The translations under genes and the position numbers were made by a program. A stretch of DNA of 28,815 bases from JBBRNV01 sp038227435. GTDB lineage: Bacteria; Patescibacteriota; Minisyncoccia; Phycocordibacterales; CALRBL01. Within the stretch, counting starts at the first letter, position 1. Each line of letters starts with the position of its first letter. Positions 8,119 to 16,781 of this stretch are shown piece after piece. The notes beneath the pieces were generated by a model, which ran no database searches, had not been told where the DNA came from, and worked only from the letters and a program-made list of their open reading frames with translations. The stretch lies in assembly GCA_038227435.1 (NCBI GenBank), contig JBBRPW010000005.1, positions 1-28,815 of the forward strand. Reading direction: 5' to 3'.

Positions 8119-10092
8119 ATGAAGATTAATTCGACAAAACTTTTTCGTATTCTTTTTTATTCTTTTTTATTTTGCGTCGTATTAATTATTTACTATATAA
8201 ATATCGAAACAAAATATGTGCGTGAAGTTGGATCAAACACAATTGATACAAGTTACTTAAATACATCACTTCCAACTGAGCAACGAATTAGTAACCTCAT
8301 GTCTCAGATGACCATAGATGAAAAAATTGGACAAATGGCTTTGATTGAAAAAAATAGTATTTCAAATCTTAAGGATGTTTCAGATTACGGGTTAGGAGCA
8401 ATATTAAGTGGTGGTGGTGCAAAACCAGAAGCAAACACCTCAAACGGTTGGCTTCAAATGGTAAAAAGTTTTACAGACGAATCACGAAAATCACGATTAC
8501 AAATTCCAATTTTATACGGAATCGATGCAATTCACGGCCATTCTAATGTCCCAAACGCAACCATATTTCCACATTCGATAGGGATCGGTGCTGCAAACGA
8601 TGCAACGCTTACTCAAAAAATAGCAGCGGCAACCGCAGAAGAAGTAAAAGCAACAGGAATTTCATGGGTGTATTCTCCAAACCTTGATGCACCGGAAGAC
8701 ATTAGATGGGGAAGAACATACGAAGGTTTTTCGAGTGACTCAAAAATTAATTCAAAATTAGGAGCTGCATACGTGAAAGGAACTCAGGATTTTATTTCAT
8801 CGTCTACTTCTCGAATAACTACATTAGAATCAACTTCATCTCAACATATTAATATGGTTGGAACTGCCAAACATTTTTTGGGTGCAGGAGGAATGCTTTG
8901 GAATAGTTCAACAAATGCAAAATATAAAATCGATCAAGGTAAAACTGTAGTGAGCGACAAAACATTACGTGATTTCTATTTGCCACCATTTAAATCTGTA
9001 ATTGATGCTGGAGTGATGTCGGTCATGGCAGGGTTAAATACACTTAATAATACGAAAATTGCTGCTAATAGTTATGTTCTTAATGATGTATTAAAAAAAG
9101 AATTAGATTTTAAAGGGTTTGTTGTTTCCGATTGGTACGGCGTCTATTTTTTATCGGATAGTAAATATAATGATGCTGTAACGGCTATTAATGCAGGAGT
9201 TGATATGGTTATGCTTCCGTATGATTACAGAACATTTGTAATTAATGTTAAAAATGCAGTTAAAAAAGGAAATATTACGCAAGATAGAATTAACGATGCT
9301 GTTCGAAGAATCTTAAGAGCAAAATTCTCCGCAGGATTATTTGATGGACAACAAACTTTGCCGAATTTAAATGTAATTGGATCTGCTTCACATAGAGCAA
9401 TTGCACGTGAAGCAGTTTCAAAATCGTTAGTACTTTTGCAAAACAATAATGTATTACCATTATTAAATTTACATAATCCAGGCGATGTAAATCAAACAAT
9501 TTTAGTTGCAGGAAGCGCGGCTGATAATACTGGTAGGCAAAGTGGTGCATGGACAATTGAGTGGCAAGGAGTTGATGGGAATAATGTGCCAGGCGCGACA
9601 TCTATTTTAAAAGGAATTCAAAATGAAGTTGAAGCTGTAAAAAATTATAGAGTTGTTTTCGATACTAATGGAAACTTTAATTCAAAGTTAAACGAAAACG
9701 AGATTAACCAAAAAGCTAATGTTGGAATTATTGTTGTCGGTGAAAAACCTTACGCAGAAGGTTGGGGAGATAATGAAAATCCAACACTTTCTGATGAAGA
9801 TTTGCAGACAATTTCCAATGTACAAAAAGTAAGTAAAAAAATAATTGTCATTATTATTTCAGGTCGTCCGCTTATTTTGCCTCCACAATTTAAAACTTGG
9901 GATGGAATTATTGCAGCTTGGCTCCCTGGAAGTGAAGGAGAGGGAATTGCTGATGTGCTGTTTGGGAAAACACCTTTCGTTGGAAAACTACCCTTGCCTT
10001 GGCCTACGAACTTAAAGCAGTTACCATTTTCAGTTGATGAAAATTCAGCAGATGGAACAACTCCATTATTTAATCAAGGATTTGGACTCTAG
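8119..10092 (+). CDS. Membrane-anchored glycoside hydrolase family 3 enzyme
   Basis: 657 aa. An N-terminal hydrophobic helix (about 9-28) has no obvious cleavage site, so the enzyme is probably tethered outside the cell. The GH3 (alpha/beta)8 domain covers about 55-410, with GTAKHFLG (248-255) and the nucleophile D338 in GFVVSDWYG. The C-terminal GH3 domain covers about 430-655; E547 in the GEKPYAEGWGD segment is the likely acid/base by comparison with plant exo-glucanase-type GH3. The two-domain plan fits beta-glucosidase/exo-glucanase enzymes better than single-domain NagZ. The actual sugar is unknown. It is transcribed alone from its own promoter, and a 14-base palindrome follows the stop. 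Confidence 0.92.
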   Translation: MKINSTKLFRILFYSFLFCVVLIIYYINIETKYVREVGSNTIDTSYLNTSLPTEQRISNLMSQMTIDEKIGQMALIEKNSISNLKDVSDYGLGAILSGGGAKPEANTSNGWLQMVKSFTDESRKSRLQIPILYGIDAIHGHSNVPNATIFPHSIGIGAANDATLTQKIAAATAEEVKATGISWVYSPNLDAPEDIRWGRTYEGFSSDSKINSKLGAAYVKGTQDFISSSTSRITTLESTSSQHINMVGTAKHFLGAGGMLWNSSTNAKYKIDQGKTVVSDKTLRDFYLPPFKSVIDAGVMSVMAGLNTLNNTKIAANSYVLNDVLKKELDFKGFVVSDWYGVYFLSDSKYNDAVTAINAGVDMVMLPYDYRTFVINVKNAVKKGNITQDRINDAVRRILRAKFSAGLFDGQQTLPNLNVIGSASHRAIAREAVSKSLVLLQNNNVLPLLNLHNPGDVNQTILVAGSAADNTGRQSGAWTIEWQGVDGNNVPGATSILKGIQNEVEAVKNYRVVFDTNGNFNSKLNENEINQKANVGIIVVGEKPYAEGWGDNENPTLSDEDLQTISNVQKVSKKIIVIIISGRPLILPPQFKTWDGIIAAWLPGSEGEGIADVLFGKTPFVGKLPLPWPTNLKQLPFSVDENSADGTTPLFNQGFGL

Positions 10093-10105
10093 TTTAAATT
10101 TAAAC
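10092..10105. repeat. 14-base perfect palindrome after the GH3 stop
   Basis: GTTTAAATTTAAAC is a perfect palindrome starting at the last base of the TAG stop. It is AT-rich and has no T-tract, so it is a poor terminator candidate. Its role is unknown. Confidence 0.5.
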
Positions 10106-10126
10106 CATAATAATATTTATTAGGAT

Positions 10127-10175
10127 TTAAGTAAACGTCCGTTCACTTAATTATAAATTATGATATACTCGAAAA
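10127..10175 (+). promoter_or_regulatory. uvrB promoter with overlapping LexA/DinR-like operator
   Basis: An inverted repeat with 11-base arms (10127-10137 and 10140-10150, one mismatch, 2-base spacer) covers the -35 position. Its core GTAAACGTCCGTTCAC (10131-10146) reads on the other strand as GAAC-N4-GTTT, close to the Gram-positive SOS box. Downstream, TG (10161-10162), one base, TATACT (10164-10169) and six bases lead to the uvrB ATG at 10176. Confidence 0.6.
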
Positions 10176-12365
10176 ATGTCATTGTATCTTGATCCACAAT
10201 TCCAAAAAAAATTTGAAATCTCAACAAAATTTACGCCCGCCGGAGATCAACCTACTGCAATTAAAAGTTTAGTTGATGGAGTTAATAAAGGTTTGCAACA
10301 TCAAACACTTTTTGGTGTAACTGGATCTGGAAAAACATATACATCAGCAAGTGTCATTGCTCAAGTTCAAAAACCAACATTGGTAATTGCGCATAATAAA
10401 ACGCTGGCCGCTCAATTGGCCCAAGAGTATCGTGAATTCTTCCCTAACAATGCGGTACATTATTTTGTGTCTTACTACGATTACTACCAACCTGAGGCCT
10501 ATATGCCGGTAAGCGATACATATATAGAGAAGGAAGCTCAAATTAACGAGGAAATCGATAGATTACGCCATGCCTCAACACAGGCCCTGCTAACACGAAA
10601 AGACGTAATTATCGTAGCTTCTGTTAGTTGTATTTACGGTTTGGGATCACCGGTTGAATATGAAAAGGTTCACTTACGAATCGAAACGGGAAGTAAAAAT
10701 GACAGAGCGGAATTAATTAGAAAATTAATTAATATTTATTTTGAACGAACAACTGCCGATTTAAAACCAGGTGCATTTCGCGCAATGGGAAATATGATTG
10801 AGATCATGCCAGTAAACGAACGAATTATTTATAGAATTGAATTAAAAAATACAATTCCAACAAATGCAAAACCTGGATCAAAAGAAGCGGTGCCAAACAT
10901 GGTTGTCCACCAAATTTTAAAAATTGATGCAACTACAAGAGCAATTATTGAAGAAACACCAGTTTTCTTTTTATTTCCTGCAAAACATTTCGTTACTCCC
11001 GCAGACGAACGAAAGCGAGCTATTACTGAAATTAAACACGATTTAGATATTCAATTAAAACAATTTCAAAAAGAAGGAAGGATTTTAGAAGCCGATCGCT
11101 TAAAGCGACGAACAACATACGACCTCGCTCTTATTAAAGAGGTTGGATATTGTAATGGAATTGAAAATTACTCAAGACACTTTTCTGGAAAAGCACCTGG
11201 AGAAGCACCTGATACACTTCTTTCATATTTTCCTCATAAAAAAGATGGATCGGCTGATTTTTTAACAATCATTGATGAGTCGCACGTAACTATTCCACAG
11301 CTTCATGGAATGTACGCAGGTGATCAAAGTCGAAAAGAAACACTTGTTAACTTCGGGTTTCGATTGCCATCTGCAAAAGATAATCGCCCATTAAAATTTG
11401 AGGAATTTACTGAACGCGTTGGGCAACTAATCTACACATCGGCTACTCCAGGAAAATATGAAATGGAAAATAGTAAAAATATTGCAGAGCAAGTAATTCG
11501 GCCTACTGGATTAGTTGATCCAATTATTGAAGTGCGTCCAGTAACTGCCAAGCTTGATGGATCATACCAAGGCCAAGTGTTCGATTTTATTGAGGAAGCT
11601 CAAAAAACAATTAAAAAAGGATTTAGAGTGATTGCTACGACGCTTACAAAAAAAATGGCGGAAGATTTAAGTGAATATTTGATTGAAAAGAAAATTAAAA
11701 CAAAATATTTGCATAGCGATATTTTAACACTTGAGCGAATCCAAATTTTAACAGAACTTAGGCGCGGAACATTTGATGTGCTCATTGGGGTTAACTTACT
11801 CCGAGAAGGACTCGACCTTCCAGAAATTGCATTTATTGGAATTTTAGATGCCGATAAAGAAGGATTCCTTCGTAGTGAATCGTCTTTAATTCAAACTATT
11901 GGGCGAGCTGCTCGAAATACCGAAGGAAAAGTTGTGTTATATGCCGATAAAATTACAGGCTCAATGGAACGTGCAATGGGCGAAACAAATCGTCGACGCG
12001 AAAAACAATTTGCTTACAACACAAAGCATGGCATTACTCCTCAAACTATTATTAAAAAAATTAATGACATTACCGACCAAATTCAAAGTGATCATGCAAA
12101 AACTGTAAGTGCTCTTATGGCATTCGATTTAAAACGTTTACAAGAAGACCCTGAAGCATTAATGAAAGATAAGGAAAATCAAATGAATGATGCGGTTAAA
12201 ATGCTTGATTTTGAAACGGCTGCGATTTTGCGTGATGAAATTCAAATGCTTGCCGAAAAAGCTGGAATTACGACATTTGCTGCACACGGTATTAAAAGAA
12301 AAAATAAAGATAAAGTTAAGAAAAAGAAATTCGTGGAAGAATTAGATGGAAAAGAGGGAAAATAG
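10176..12365 (+). CDS. uvrB: Excinuclease ABC subunit B
   Basis: 729 aa, somewhat longer than the usual ~670. UvrB is the damage-verifying helicase-like subunit of nucleotide excision repair. Walker A GVTGSGKT is at 47-54, the beta-hairpin YYDYYQPEAYMP around 100-111, and the DESH box at 367-370. Helicase motifs V/VI (VNLLREGLDLPE and QTIGRAARN) follow, and a C-terminal UVR motif contacts UvrC. Extra length comes from an insertion around 222-245 and a lysine-rich tail after the UVR motif. The promoter carries a dyad related to one at uvrA. There is no Shine-Dalgarno. Confidence 0.97.
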   Translation: MSLYLDPQFQKKFEISTKFTPAGDQPTAIKSLVDGVNKGLQHQTLFGVTGSGKTYTSASVIAQVQKPTLVIAHNKTLAAQLAQEYREFFPNNAVHYFVSYYDYYQPEAYMPVSDTYIEKEAQINEEIDRLRHASTQALLTRKDVIIVASVSCIYGLGSPVEYEKVHLRIETGSKNDRAELIRKLINIYFERTTADLKPGAFRAMGNMIEIMPVNERIIYRIELKNTIPTNAKPGSKEAVPNMVVHQILKIDATTRAIIEETPVFFLFPAKHFVTPADERKRAITEIKHDLDIQLKQFQKEGRILEADRLKRRTTYDLALIKEVGYCNGIENYSRHFSGKAPGEAPDTLLSYFPHKKDGSADFLTIIDESHVTIPQLHGMYAGDQSRKETLVNFGFRLPSAKDNRPLKFEEFTERVGQLIYTSATPGKYEMENSKNIAEQVIRPTGLVDPIIEVRPVTAKLDGSYQGQVFDFIEEAQKTIKKGFRVIATTLTKKMAEDLSEYLIEKKIKTKYLHSDILTLERIQILTELRRGTFDVLIGVNLLREGLDLPEIAFIGILDADKEGFLRSESSLIQTIGRAARNTEGKVVLYADKITGSMERAMGETNRRREKQFAYNTKHGITPQTIIKKINDITDQIQSDHAKTVSALMAFDLKRLQEDPEALMKDKENQMNDAVKMLDFETAAILRDEIQMLAEKAGITTFAAHGIKRKNKDKVKKKKFVEELDGKEGK

Positions 12366-12400
12366 GTACTGTCTGTCGAATAAGGAAAATTCTTAAAAGG

Positions 12401-12467
12401 TTGAGCTATTGAATTATTTTTGCTAGTCTCTTTAGACACACGATGTCGTGTGTTTTCTTGTCTAAAA
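12401..12467 (+). promoter_or_regulatory. adk promoter and structured leader
   Basis: TTGAGC (12401-12406), 17 bases, TG-extended TAGTCT (12424-12429) predicts transcription start near 12436 and a leader of about 78 bases. It contains a strong hairpin with arms CACACGA and TCGTGTG around 12437-12452. An outer pair TTTAGACA / TGTCTAAA (12431-12438 and 12460-12467) is partly upstream of the predicted start. Confidence 0.5.
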
Positions 12468-12513
12468 ACAAGCGTAGTTCTTTTCAACCCTAAACTAGAA
12501 AGTGAAGATATAA

Positions 12514-13146
12514 ATGACCCCTGAAATATTTTTTCGCCCGAATGCTGAAATTCTTATTGGCCCTCCCGGATGTGGCAAAGGAACACTTGCAAAATGTTTG
12601 GCTCGACACAAGGGTGTTGCCTTCCTCGAAATGGGAGAACTGCTTCGAGATATTGCAAAATCACCAACCAACCCACTTGCCACCGAGATCAAAAATCTCC
12701 AGCTAAAAGGAGAGTTCGTAAATGATGATTTGGTCAGTCGTGTAGCCCAAAACTTTCTTCAAAAGGCAGAGGATGATCCGGATCAAAATTATCACACAGT
12801 CGTTTTTGACGGCTTTCCTCGTTCGATGAGCCAAACTTCAATTGCACTTAAACTTCTTCGGAAATTTAAGTATGACGAGATCACGTATGTCGTAATCGAT
12901 ACGCCCGAGCAAACTTGCATCGAGAGGATGATGCGGTCTGAGCGTGGTCGATCGGATGACGGCTCGCACGCTATAGCTCAACGCCGTTATCGCACCTACA
13001 TGGAAAAAACTCACCCCATGGTTAAGAGTCTTTGCCGCGGGGCCTCTTCTGAAGGAATTTCTATGGTTCGACTCGTCGGAACAGATATGAAGATGGACGC
13101 GCCAAGGCTGGCCGAAGCTTTACTCGGGCTTCGAAATCGAATCTGA
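12514..13146 (+). CDS. adk: Adenylate kinase, short-LID type
   Basis: 210 aa. It interconverts ATP + AMP and 2 ADP in the cytoplasm. The P-loop GPPGCGKGT is at 16-24, the AMP-binding DGFPR at 99-103, and RGRSDDG (144-150) sits where a short LID is expected; the long zinc LID is absent. Codon use differs from flanking uvrB and uvrA: only one of about 20 leucine codons is TTA, and C-ending codons are frequent. It ends in TGA, rare in this window. The ATG is preceded by AGAAAGtGAAG (12497-12507), which partly matches the extended Shine-Dalgarno, and a terminator follows. The substrate could be another nucleoside monophosphate. Confidence 0.9.
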   Translation: MTPEIFFRPNAEILIGPPGCGKGTLAKCLARHKGVAFLEMGELLRDIAKSPTNPLATEIKNLQLKGEFVNDDLVSRVAQNFLQKAEDDPDQNYHTVVFDGFPRSMSQTSIALKLLRKFKYDEITYVVIDTPEQTCIERMMRSERGRSDDGSHAIAQRRYRTYMEKTHPMVKSLCRGASSEGISMVRLVGTDMKMDAPRLAEALLGLRNRI

Positions 13147-13173
13147 AATCTTCTAGAAAGGAATAGAATATAG

Positions 13174-13209
13174 TCCCCGAGGCTGAAACGCTGAGGGGAT
13201 TTTCTTTTT
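13174..13209 (+). terminator. Intrinsic terminator after adk
   Basis: TCCCC (13174-13178) pairs with GGGGA (13195-13199), with a small internal loop and inner GC pairs, followed by ATTTTCTTTTTC. An AGAAAGGA sequence (13154-13161), matching the extended Shine-Dalgarno but with no start codon after it, lies just upstream. Confidence 0.75.
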
Positions 13210-13231
13210 CTAATTAATTTGCTATTTTAAT

Positions 13232-13570
13232 ATGAGGTTACCTTCAACACCTTTCGCATTCAGCGAAAGTTCCCCCAAGCTCTTTTTCCATATGTCGCAT
13301 CTATTCGCCAAATCTTCAGTTCAGGACGAAAGAAATCCAGAAAGAAGGAAACAATATCTTATTGACTGGGTTGGCTGTAAGCCAACCAATTTTGTAACTA
13401 AAATTCTTCCCGAATCTGCTATCCCTCATGCCGTTTCTCGTTATTTAGGAATCGTAACTAGAATCGGGGATGTTGTAACCACAAGTCCAAGGGCCCCAGG
13501 CTTACTTCATGAGCTTGAGATTGAAATGAATCGGCTTGATCACGACCTCGAATTACTCGGTCTACAATAG
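13232..13570 (+). CDS. Small protein of unknown function
   Basis: 112 aa, not recognised. It has no signal peptide or membrane segment. It is moderately basic in the middle (ERNPERRKQYLIDW) and ends in an acidic, leucine-rich helix (HELEIEMNRLDHDLELLGLQ). The ATG at 13232 follows TGcTATTTT (13220-13228) by only three bases, so either another promoter is used or the true start is the ATG at 13292 (residue 21). It is bracketed by two terminators, so it is a single-gene unit. Codon use is less AT-biased than in uvrB and uvrA, as in adk. That it is a gene is supported by the perfect terminator directly after its stop. Confidence 0.65.
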   Translation: MRLPSTPFAFSESSPKLFFHMSHLFAKSSVQDERNPERRKQYLIDWVGCKPTNFVTKILPESAIPHAVSRYLGIVTRIGDVVTTSPRAPGLLHELEIEMNRLDHDLELLGLQ

Positions 13571-13576
13571 CCTTAA

Positions 13577-13606
13577 GGCGTCGTTCAATCCGACGCCTTT
13601 AGTTTT
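13577..13606 (+). terminator. Intrinsic terminator
   Basis: Perfect stem GGCGTCG (13577-13583) / CGACGCC (13591-13597), extended by AA/TT, with a 7-base loop and then TTTAGTTTTA. It lies a few bases after the stop of the 112-aa gene. Confidence 0.9.
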
Positions 13607-13661
13607 ATATAAGAGTAAAAGCTTAATTTACCCTCCGCTAAAGGAGTTTGCATGGTTATGG

Positions 13662-13691
13662 GTAGACAAACGTTCACCAAAACTTTATAAT
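13662..13691 (+). promoter_or_regulatory. uvrA promoter with LexA/DinR-like operator
   Basis: TAGACA (13663-13668), 17 bases, TATAAT (13686-13691), a near-consensus promoter. The 16-mer GTAGACAAACGTTCAC (13662-13677) includes the -35 and is identical at 12 of 16 positions to the dyad at the uvrB promoter. Start is expected near 13698, giving a 20-base leader without a Shine-Dalgarno. Confidence 0.65.
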
Positions 13692-13717
13692 AGCTTTTCT
13701 GAAACTTTAACAAACAT

Positions 13718-16408
13718 ATGTCACCAAAAGACTCGTCAAACAAAGACTTATCAAAACTGAGCAAAATAACATCCCACAATCAAGATCTGATTGTGGTTAA
13801 AGGTGCTCGTACTCATAATCTTAAAAACATTACAGTTGAGATGCCTCGAAATAAAATGATTGCTATTACAGGTCTATCCGGATCAGGAAAGTCATCATTA
13901 GCTTTCGATACAATTTTTGCTGAAGGACAACGTCGATATGTTGAATCACTTTCATCATATGCGCGCCAATTTTTGCGACAAATGCAAAAACCTGATGTTG
14001 ACGAAATTTTAGGACTATCTCCTGCAATTTCAATTGATCAAAAATCAAGGTCGAATAATCCACGTTCTACAGTTGCAACGATTACAGAAATTTTTGATTA
14101 CCTTCGAATTTTATATGCACGGGTTGGTAAGCCGCATTGTTTGGTGTGTGGACGAGAAATTAAAAAACTTTCGAAAGAAGAAATTTTAGAGACTATTAAT
14201 AAAACTGTAAGTGAGGTAGGGAAAACAACGAGTGCTGATGCAAAAAAGGTAATGGGAGTTGAGGTTGATCAGGCTACGTTTGCAATTTACGCACCAATTG
14301 TTATAGGACGAAAGGGAGAATATTATCAAATGCTCTATGATTTACTCGGTAGAGGATTTGAAAAAGTTAGAATCGACGGAAACATTAAAAGTTTGCGAGA
14401 GCAAATTGTGCTCGATAAAAATAAGAAGCATAGCATCGACGTACTGGTTGATGAATTTTATATTTCAGAATTTAAAACAAAAGATAAAAAAGTAAAAGCA
14501 AGTTTTGCTGAACGGCTAAATGAAGCAATTGAAAAAGCCATGCAAGAAACTGAAGGACTTCTTCGAATTATCGCAGCTGAAGAAGATCATTTAATTTCTT
14601 CAAAATTCATGTGTCCATTTGATGGATTTTCATTTCCGGAAGTTGAACCTCGACTCTTCTCTTTCAACTCACCTTATGGTGCATGTCCAGAATGCAATGG
14701 TTTGGGAACACGGCATTTTTTTGGAAATGAAATGTGTTTAAAATGTAAGGGAGCACGATTACGGGACGAGTCGTTGAATGTTTTTTTAATTCAAGATTGG
14801 CAAGATAAAGATGGAAAATTAAAAAAAGATCAAAAAATTAATATAATTCAATTAGTAGATTTAAGCATAAAAGATGCCATGATCTTTTTCGAGAGTCTCA
14901 CTAAAACATTAAGCGAAAATGAAAAAGAAATTTCAAAAGTTGTGGTTAAGGAAATTTTGGCCCGCCTGTCATTTATGAATGATGTAGGAATCGAATACTT
15001 ATCACTTTCGCGAAAAGCATCATCACTTTCAGGAGGAGAGGCACAACGTATTCGATTGGCTTCACAGCTCGGTTCTGGCCTCGTAGGAGCGCTCTATGTG
15101 TTGGATGAGCCCACTATTGGGCTACATCAACGTGATAATGATCGCCTGATCAAAACTTTATTAAAACTTAGAGATCAGGGAAACACCATTATTGTTGTTG
15201 AACACGACGAAGATACAATTTATGCTTCTGACTATATTATTGATATTGGGCCTGGGGCAGGAGTTCATGGAGGAGAGGTAGTTGCAAGCGGATATTTAGA
15301 GGAACTTTTAACTGCTAAAACAAATCCAACTGATTCGATCACACTCGATTATTTGCGGGGCGACATAAAAATTAAAATTCCACAAACTCGACGAACTGAA
15401 AATAAAGGAATGCTGTCAATTAAAAATGGAAATATATTTAACATTAAAAATTTAAATATTGATATCCCACTTGGCCGAGTTGTTGCAGTTACCGGTGTAT
15501 CAGGTTCTGGAAAATCTTCATTCATTTATGAAATTGTATATAAAAATTTGCAAGCACGATTTGATAAACGATACAGAACTGCCAAAACGTTTAATTGCGA
15601 TTCCTTTACTGGTACTGAATATTTAGGACGTGCAATTCTAATTGACCAATCTCCAATCGGACGAACACCACGATCAAACCCTGCAACATATACAGGAGCA
15701 TTTACTCATATTCGAGATTTATTTGCTGAAACAGTTGAAGCAAAAGCCCGAGGCTGGAAAGCAAATAGATTTTCATTTAACGTAAAAGGTGGGCGATGCG
15801 AAACATGCCAAGGAAATGGAATGATTGAAGTTGAAATGCACTTTTTACCTGCAGTGTTTGTTACCTGTGATGTATGTAATGGAAAACGCTTCATGAAAGA
15901 AACTCTTGAAGTAAAATACAAAAAGAAAAGTATTTATGACATTTTAAAAATGACTGTTGAGGAAGCTCTGGAATTTTTTAACGAAATTCCATCTATCTCT
16001 GATCGACTTCAAACTTTGATGGATGTAGGCTTAGGATATTTAGAGCTTGGACAATCTGCCACGACACTCTCTGGTGGAGAAGCACAGCGTGTGAAAATTT
16101 CGTCGGAACTGTATCGGCCACATGTTCAAAAATCAATTTATATTTTAGATGAGCCAACTGTCGGACTTCACTACGAAGATGTTAAAAAGTTAATTGAAAT
16201 TATTCAAAAATTAGTTGAAAAAGGAAATACAGTTTTGGTAATTGAACACAGTATGGACGTAATTAAATCATCGGATTATGTAATTGACATTGGTCCGGAA
16301 GGTGGTGAACATGGTGGATCAATTGTGGCTAAAGGGACACCCGAGTACGTTGCAGGCGTTGCCAAAAGTTATACCGGACAATATTTAAAGAAGTTATTAA
16401 GGAAGTAA
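13718..16408 (+). CDS. uvrA: Excinuclease ABC subunit A
   Basis: 896 aa, slightly shorter than the usual ~940. UvrA is the damage-sensing ABC ATPase of nucleotide excision repair that loads UvrB. Both ATPase modules are complete: Walker A TGLSGSGKSS (51-60) with signature LSGGEAQRI, and a second TGVSGSGKSS with signature LSGGEAQRV. The C-terminal zinc module is intact (CETC...CDVC). In the first zinc module the expected CPxC is CPFD, so one cysteine ligand is replaced by aspartate, while the later CPEC pair is kept. A 20-residue polar N-terminal extension precedes the usual start of the family. It has its own promoter and no Shine-Dalgarno; the start is CATATG. Confidence 0.97.
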   Translation: MSPKDSSNKDLSKLSKITSHNQDLIVVKGARTHNLKNITVEMPRNKMIAITGLSGSGKSSLAFDTIFAEGQRRYVESLSSYARQFLRQMQKPDVDEILGLSPAISIDQKSRSNNPRSTVATITEIFDYLRILYARVGKPHCLVCGREIKKLSKEEILETINKTVSEVGKTTSADAKKVMGVEVDQATFAIYAPIVIGRKGEYYQMLYDLLGRGFEKVRIDGNIKSLREQIVLDKNKKHSIDVLVDEFYISEFKTKDKKVKASFAERLNEAIEKAMQETEGLLRIIAAEEDHLISSKFMCPFDGFSFPEVEPRLFSFNSPYGACPECNGLGTRHFFGNEMCLKCKGARLRDESLNVFLIQDWQDKDGKLKKDQKINIIQLVDLSIKDAMIFFESLTKTLSENEKEISKVVVKEILARLSFMNDVGIEYLSLSRKASSLSGGEAQRIRLASQLGSGLVGALYVLDEPTIGLHQRDNDRLIKTLLKLRDQGNTIIVVEHDEDTIYASDYIIDIGPGAGVHGGEVVASGYLEELLTAKTNPTDSITLDYLRGDIKIKIPQTRRTENKGMLSIKNGNIFNIKNLNIDIPLGRVVAVTGVSGSGKSSFIYEIVYKNLQARFDKRYRTAKTFNCDSFTGTEYLGRAILIDQSPIGRTPRSNPATYTGAFTHIRDLFAETVEAKARGWKANRFSFNVKGGRCETCQGNGMIEVEMHFLPAVFVTCDVCNGKRFMKETLEVKYKKKSIYDILKMTVEEALEFFNEIPSISDRLQTLMDVGLGYLELGQSATTLSGGEAQRVKISSELYRPHVQKSIYILDEPTVGLHYEDVKKLIEIIQKLVEKGNTVLVIEHSMDVIKSSDYVIDIGPEGGEHGGSIVAKGTPEYVAGVAKSYTGQYLKKLLRK

Positions 16409-16450
16409 AATATTAATTTACATTAAATCTTGTAAGTCTAATTTATATTA

Positions 16451-16494
16451 GAAAAGGTGAGCCGGATCACATCATATTATGAGATGATCCGGCT
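16451..16494 (-). terminator. Probable terminator of the minus-strand 60-aa gene
   Basis: A perfect 10-base stem, AGCCGGATCA (16460-16469) / TGATCCGGCT (16485-16494), with a 15-base loop. On the minus strand it lies 5 bases past the stop and is followed by CACCTTTTC, a short and slightly displaced T-tract. On the plus strand no T-tract follows. Confidence 0.6.
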
Positions 16495-16498
16495 GGGG

Positions 16499-16681
16499 TT
16501 ACGTGTTGGGTATTTCAGGTGGGTTAGGGAGACCTAAAATAAATCGAAGGCGCTCGTGAGGAATACATTCCCTTTGGCGTCTGAGTTCAGCAGCAATCGT
16601 AGTATCAACGTACGAACCATCCAGGTTCTTCTTACGTTTAACAACAACGGTCGCCTGTTCGCGAAGCTCGTCTCGGCTCAT
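16499..16681 (-). CDS. Small orphan protein
   Basis: 60 aa from the ATG at 16681; a TTG at 16696 would add five residues. Not recognised. It is highly charged, with many arginines and glutamates (SRDELREQATVVVKRKKN...RRQRECIPHERLRF), and has a proline-rich end. No membrane segment is present. It lies between uvrA and uvrC on the opposite strand, with a strong hairpin right after the stop. No Shine-Dalgarno is evident. A candidate promoter on the minus strand has TATTAT about 75 bases upstream. Gene reality rests on the isolated frame, the hairpin at its end, and less AT-biased codons than its neighbours. Confidence 0.5.
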   Translation of the reverse strand: MSRDELREQATVVVKRKKNLDGSYVDTTIAAELRRQRECIPHERLRFILGLPNPPEIPNT

Positions 16682-16781
16682 GAGAGTAGGGTTCAAATCA
16701 GTTTGAGAGGGAATGTTACCTTAGGAATTAAAGAAACATTTCTAAGACTTAATAATACATTTTATTTTGAGTAAGTCATAT

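Noticed and set aside
13536..13760. 74-codon plus-strand frame spanning the terminator and the uvrA promoter
   Set aside because: It runs through a perfect terminator hairpin and the promoter into uvrA in another frame; it has no start signal.
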